This document shows positions 5,190 through 8,007 of a stretch of 8,007 nucleotides of DNA, piece by piece; position 1 is the stretch's first letter, and the number at the start of each line of letters is the position of its first letter. The DNA comes from Opitutales bacterium. Lineage in GTDB: Bacteria; Verrucomicrobiota; Verrucomicrobiia; Opitutales; Opitutaceae. Location: the NCBI GenBank assembly GCA_021772595.1, contig JAJFLS010000191.1, positions 1 through 8,007 of the forward strand. Reading direction: 5' to 3'. Position numbers and translations under genes: made by a program. The notes under the pieces are model-generated. The model had not been told where the DNA came from, searched no databases, and worked only from the letters and a program-made list of their open reading frames with translations.

Positions 5190-5217
5190 GTTTGGTTTAT
5201 TACTAATTTGGGTTAAT

Positions 5218-6369
5218 TTAAGGTCCAGTAGTGAAAACCAAGAGGTGTGGCATCGCTTTGATCATAAGTGTCCGTTCTTCGGGATCAAATGAGCCAGAAT
5301 CGTACCGATGATCCTCATAGCTCTTGAATCCAATCCCTCTTGAACTTATCGGAAATTCTTCATCCTCGTTCAACCACAACGCGTATTTGGTATTCGGCTC
5401 CAAGAGGGCGATAGGGCGCGTCCAAAGGCGACTGTAATAAGGCTTATCGTAGTCGTCTTGCCAATAACTTCTGGATGTCGGCTTTAAGAGTTCCCCTTCA
5501 TTTCTGTCGTAACCGGTTTTCGTGTTTCCGGTTTCGGTGTTCATCTCTTGCGAAAACGTAATCGTTATCTCCTTCAACGCTGCATCGACGTTCATGCTGC
5601 CAGTTTCGGGGAAGCTAGATATCACCGTAGTCCGAGCAATCCTTTGCACTCGGTAGAATCGAATCTCTCTAGCCTTCGCCATCCAATATTCCGTGTCCGA
5701 TGCTCCCTCAACGAATACTTCCTGCCTTTGACCGTACCCGTAGATAATTCCATCCCGCTCCCATTCGGAAAAAAAATGTAATTTCTGGATTCGATTCTTG
5801 CTGTGAAGAGCCTCCCAGTTCACTTGATCGGTCGAATGCTCGATGCGATAGGCGTATCCGTATTCCGTATCGAACGATAACTGTAGAGCGTCGGTTATCC
5901 GTATCTCCGGAGTAGGTCCCACCTCTAAAGGCGCTTCGTCAAGATCGTCGCGGATAGACTTCTTTATGCGGTAAAATTTAGAGTCGCTCGCAATTGGATT
6001 TCCTTCGCAATCAAATTCCAAACCTATAAACAGTTCCCTAGCCTTCCCTCTTTCTCCCGACAGATACTCAATGTAATCCGCTTCCCCCTCTTGAAGCGGC
6101 ATACGAATATTCATAGGCATGGACCCAAATTCGTAATTTTGAAAGTCGTGCGCATTTGCGTCCTCCCAGTTTATCTGATCCGGCGAATGTTGGACGCGAT
6201 AGTTAAACCCATGAAACGCTTCGAATGAAATTTGGATCCCCCTCGATGGGGATAAATTTATTGGATCCCCGAATTTCAACCAATCCGTATCAACAGGTTC
6301 ATGAGCGTAAACTCCTCGAATAACGCCCAGCAATGCCATGGTCACGGCTAAAGATATTTTAATCGTCAT
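5218..6369 (-). CDS. Secreted protein with two Y-R-x-x-H-S-x-D-Q modules and a C-terminal Ig-like (Big_5) domain
   Basis: The 383-aa product has a signal peptide (1-22, ending V-Y-A|H-E). Two homologous modules follow: I-S-F-E-A-F-H-G-F-N-Y-R-V-Q-H-S-P (47-63) with D-Q-I-N-W-E, closing with F-Y-R-I-K (132-136); and L-S-F-D-T-E-Y-G-Y-A-Y-R-I-E-H-S-T (164-180) with D-Q-V-N-W-E, closing with F-Y-R-V-Q (238-242). Modules of this kind are frequent in exported Verrucomicrobiota proteins. Residues about 249-381 look like an SbsA-type Ig domain: S-S-F-P-E-T-G-S-M-N-V-D then T-F-S-Q-E-M and L-L-E-P-N-T-K-Y-A-L. No catalytic domain is seen; a binding, cell-surface or matrix role is inferred. The ATG at 6369 abuts an AGGA, too close for a normal ribosome site. 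Repeat copy B lies 66 nt upstream, with a hairpin leader between. Confidence 0.7.
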   Translation of the reverse strand: MTIKISLAVTMALLGVIRGVYAHEPVDTDWLKFGDPINLSPSRGIQISFEAFHGFNYRVQHSPDQINWEDANAHDFQNYEFGSMPMNIRMPLQEGEADYIEYLSGERGKARELFIGLEFDCEGNPIASDSKFYRIKKSIRDDLDEAPLEVGPTPEIRITDALQLSFDTEYGYAYRIEHSTDQVNWEALHSKNRIQKLHFFSEWERDGIIYGYGQRQEVFVEGASDTEYWMAKAREIRFYRVQRIARTTVISSFPETGSMNVDAALKEITITFSQEMNTETGNTKTGYDRNEGELLKPTSRSYWQDDYDKPYYSRLWTRPIALLEPNTKYALWLNEDEEFPISSRGIGFKSYEDHRYDSGSFDPEERTLMIKAMPHLLVFTTGP

Positions 6370-6389
6370 TCCTATTTTGTTCTTACTTT

Positions 6390-6413
6390 CCCGCCCGATG
6401 ATTTCGAGCGGGC
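6390..6413. promoter_or_regulatory. Leader hairpin upstream of the 5218-6369 gene
   Basis: Two alternative stems overlap: CCCGC (6390-6394) with GCGGG (6408-6412), or GCCCG (6393-6397) with CGGGC (6409-6413). It lies 20 nt before the start codon at 6369 and after repeat copy B on the minus strand, so it would be in the mRNA leader if transcription begins in the repeat. The role is not known. Confidence 0.4.
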
Positions 6414-6435
6414 ATTAAACTGCTTCTTTTTTCAC

Positions 6436-6622
6436 AACAAGTTATTCTATCATTAATGATTGAGCATCCTGGAGCACCAGAGATATTTCAAGCTTGAACT
6501 AGGTGATAGCGCTTATTCTAGTGGGGTTTCTAATGATTGAGCATCCCGTTTAGAGGTGATATGTCATTAATGATCTATCATCCCATGATCGAAATTCCTC
6601 CTGCTGTTAACCGGGAATTGTT
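6436..6622 (-). repeat. 187-bp dispersed repeat, copy B (5' of the 5218-6369 gene)
   Basis: This is the partner of 1766-1952, 178/187 identical and in the same orientation. The palindromes ATCATTAATGAT (6449-6460), TTCAAGCTTGAA (6487-6498) and TCATTAATGA (6564-6573) are intact. The 9-pair stem of copy A is slightly weakened here by the G-to-A change at 6554. The minus-strand AGGAGG box with the ATG-GGA-TGA micro-ORF is kept, although the bases between box and ATG differ. After the shared AACTTGTT end the two copies diverge at once. No target-site duplication flanks it. In the gene-free stretch 6370-6817 the other contents are the leader hairpin, an ORF-end relic and the REP-like element. Confidence 0.9.
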
Positions 6623-6674
6623 GGCCGCACTAGATCGAAAATCCATACCTTCGAACCGTAAGCCATACTTGCTA
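6623..6674 (-). pseudogene. Short ORF-end relic next to repeat copy B
   Basis: The DNA matches 1996-2046 next to copy A at 36 of 51 positions counted by eye, after leaving out 43 bp present only in copy A. The minus-strand frame ends in TAG (6630-6632), like the copy A relic (TAG at 2003-2005), with matching last residues W-L-T-V-R-R-Y-G-F-S-I against S-L-A-T-G-R-N-R-F-L-V. The frame is already closed by two stops at 6672-6677, so only about 13 codons remain. It shows that the duplicated unit once reached beyond the 187-bp core. Confidence 0.45.
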
Positions 6675-6717
6675 TTATTTAAGCGGTTAGGCACCTGACT
6701 TTGTTGGATTGTTCGAT

Positions 6718-6794
6718 GGTAGGGCTGCTTATCCTTAAGCAGCCGCACAACCAATGCCTCACAATCGGCTGACTAGGGATAGTCAGGCCCTACC
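6718..6794. repeat. REP/BIME-like element: two facing GTAG-headed hairpins
   Basis: On the plus strand GTAG (6719-6722) is followed by GGCTGCTTA / TAAGCAGCC (6723-6731 with 6736-6744), a perfect 9-bp stem with a 4-nt loop. On the minus strand GTAG (6793-6790) is followed by a hairpin with stem CTGACTA / TAGTCAG (6769-6775 with 6780-6786), loop of 4, extended by GGC/GCC with one bulge. The outer ends GGTAGGGC (6718-6725) and GCCCTACC (6787-6794) are perfect inverted copies. A GTAG tetranucleotide at the foot of an imperfect palindrome is the mark of REP sequences mobilised by REP-associated tyrosine transposases (RAYT/TnpA-REP), and an inverted pair is a BIME. It lies 23 nt past the stop of the antiporter gene and may end its transcription. 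No RAYT gene is in the window. Confidence 0.7.
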
Positions 6795-6817
6795 TTTTCG
6801 ATCTTTGTCTGTTCTCT

Positions 6818-8007
6818 CTAAAAGAAAAACAATATCCCAAGCAACAACACCGACAGGCATGCCGTTAGGCCTATAGGGAAGACGCCGTTTTTGATATGAT
6901 GGCGGAGGATCACTTGTCGGCTGACTTGCTGCTCGTTGCTGAGACCGGCTAGCGACCAAATCGGCGTCATCAGCACGACCAGGAATTGCGTCGGGCAATC
7001 TTTGGCGAATCGGCAGAGCTTCGTGGTCGCGCCCGCGATGAGCGTTTTGTGGGCAACGGAATTGATACCGTTCAGCGCGTAGTCGAAGAAGCTGTAGAAC
7101 ATCTGCGACATTTTTCGGTAAACACAGTCCGTGTCCAAACTGATCGTCGGCGTGCGCTTGAGCATCGGCAGGAAGAGGAAGAACACCAAAGCCGAGAACA
7201 TCAGCAATTGCATCTGCGTGATAACGTGGCTGGTCGTGTACGCGTTGTAATCGACGGTGTAGGGGAGAATATCATACAGCGCTTGTGGACGGATGCCGAG
7301 ATAGATGCAGAGAAACGAAAGAATCCCCATCGCCCAAAGCATGGTTCCGGGAGCCTCCTTGGGTCGGAGTCCACGGTCCTGATTGAAGAATACGAAGTAC
7401 GGGAACTTGATCCCCGCGTGGAGGAACACGCCCGCGGACGCCAGCTCCAGAACGAGCCAAGGCCAGTAAAGGTGCTCATGCTCGGCGGCGGCCATGATGA
7501 TTGTTTTGCTGGTGAAGCCGCTCGTTAGCGGCACGGCGGAGATCGCCATCGCTCCGATCGTCCCGAAAATCAGCGTCAGTGGCATCGTCTTGTAGAGCCC
7601 ACCGAGCTCCGTGCAGCGGCTCTTTCCGGTGCGGTAGAGAACGGCGCCCGCAGACATCCAGAGGAGAGACTTGTAGATGATGTGGCAAAACGCGTGGGCG
7701 GTCGCTCCACTGATCGCCATGTGCGTTCCGATCCCGGCGGCGCAGACCATGAAGCCGACTTGGTTGATGATCGAGTTGGCCTGGATGCGGCGCATGTCGT
7801 TTTCCAGCAAAGCGTAGATGATGCCGAAGACGGTCATCGCGCAACCGATCCAGATGAGCGGCTCCCAGCCGTGAAACGCCCGCAGGAGCACGTAGACCGC
7901 TGTCTTGGTCGTGTATGCGCTCAGGATGACGCCACCCGTGACACTCGCTTCCGGATAGGCGTCCGACAGCCATGCGGAAAGTCCCGGCGCGGCGGCGTTG
8001 ACGAGAA
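6818..8007 (-). CDS. Na+/H+ antiporter subunit D-like (MrpD / NuoM family), 5' end outside the window
   Basis: The frame is open on the minus strand from the window edge (8007) to a TAG at 6818-6820. A GTG at 7889-7891 is not the start, because coding continues upstream with L-V-N-A-A-A-P-G-L-S-A-W-L-S and V-T-G-G-V-I-L-S-A-Y-T-T-K-T-A. This is the proton-translocating antiporter fold shared by Mrp subunits A/D and complex I NuoL/M/N. Visible marks are the helix with H-A-F-C-H-I-I-Y-K-S-L-L and its conserved Lys, then G-G-L-Y-K-T-M-P-L-T and S-G-F-T-S-K-T. The usual R-R-I-L-A-Y-S loop reads R-R-I-Q-A-N-S here. About ten hydrophobic segments are visible. The protein would sit in the inner membrane, exchanging Na+ for H+ within a multi-subunit complex; partner genes should lie to the right of the window. 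GC content is higher than in the accessory genes to its left. Confidence 0.88.
   Translation of the reverse strand, partial: LVNAAAPGLSAWLSDAYPEASVTGGVILSAYTTKTAVYVLLRAFHGWEPLIWIGCAMTVFGIIYALLENDMRRIQANSIINQVGFMVCAAGIGTHMAISGATAHAFCHIIYKSLLWMSAGAVLYRTGKSRCTELGGLYKTMPLTLIFGTIGAMAISAVPLTSGFTSKTIIMAAAEHEHLYWPWLVLELASAGVFLHAGIKFPYFVFFNQDRGLRPKEAPGTMLWAMGILSFLCIYLGIRPQALYDILPYTVDYNAYTTSHVITQMQLLMFSALVFFLFLPMLKRTPTISLDTDCVYRKMSQMFYSFFDYALNGINSVAHKTLIAGATTKLCRFAKDCPTQFLVVLMTPIWSLAGLSNEQQVSRQVILRHHIKNGVFPIGLTACLSVLLLGILFFF

Noticed and set aside
5143..5217. attC in the spacer between the Ig-like and WapI-like genes
   Set aside because: A hairpin is present, but no GTT core exists on the coding strand in this gap, so no R' box is possible.
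6650..6692. GTTAGGC at 6686-6692 as the R' box of another attC
   Set aside because: Only AACCG/CGGTT pair around it; no L''/L' arms, the span is too short (43 bp), and the region matches the ORF-end flank of the other repeat copy instead.
6986..7528. 180-codon plus-strand reading frame
   Set aside because: It is the antisense shadow of the GC-rich antiporter gene, with an Arg/Glu-rich meaningless product.
1..8007. tRNA, rRNA or CRISPR array
   Set aside because: No cloverleaf with anticodon arm, no rRNA signature and no regularly spaced short repeats were found by eye.

Overview
The window looks like a piece of a marine, polysaccharide-degrading Verrucomicrobiota-type chromosome (Opitutae/Pelagicoccus-like). 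This is inferred from gene content: a formylglycine-type sulfatase, a secreted GH84-like hexosaminidase, a secreted protein with tandem 'Y-R-(V/I)-x-H-S-x-D-Q-(I/V)-N-W-E' modules, weak Shine-Dalgarno use, and a CACGAAGG-type palindromic spacer repeat. No 16S or other marker gene is present, so the phylum is not proven.

Layout. 1-648 (+) is the 3' part of a sulfatase gene. It converges on a minus-strand block that fills the rest of the window. In minus-strand (right to left) order this block holds: the C-terminal part of an MrpD/NuoM-like antiporter subunit (8007-6818); a REP/BIME-like double hairpin (6718-6794); copy B of a 187-bp repeat (6436-6622); a secreted Ig-like protein (6369-5218); a WapI/DUF6228-like immunity protein (5142-4699); a clear integron attC site (4645-4704); a two-TM coiled-coil protein of unknown function (4622-3876); a second, degenerate attC-like site (3793-3888); a GH84-like hexosaminidase (3783-2161); an ORF remnant ending in a third attC-like hairpin (1956-2008); copy A of the 187-bp repeat (1766-1952); a small membrane protein (1754-1266); and a pyrimidine-dimer-glycosylase-family protein (1247-819).

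Reading. The two outer genes (sulfatase, antiporter) are more GC-rich and look like stable chromosome. The segment of about 5-6 kb between the REP element and the convergent spacer is AT-richer accessory DNA. I read it as part of a gene-cassette array: same-strand unrelated genes, stop codons lying in or beside attC R'' boxes, next start codons within about 10-30 nt of R' boxes. No integrase is visible, so it is either the distal part of a chromosomal integron or an integrase-less attC cluster (CALIN). The 187-bp repeat lies 5' of two of the genes in the same orientation. It is rich in palindromes and carries an AGGAGG box, micro-ORFs and TAGAATAA boxes, and may be a portable promoter/leader. 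It is far better conserved between copies (178/187) than the ORF-end sequence beside it (36/51).

The strongest finds are attC 4645-4704, the 187-bp repeat pair, and the REP/BIME element. I saw no tRNA, rRNA or CRISPR array.
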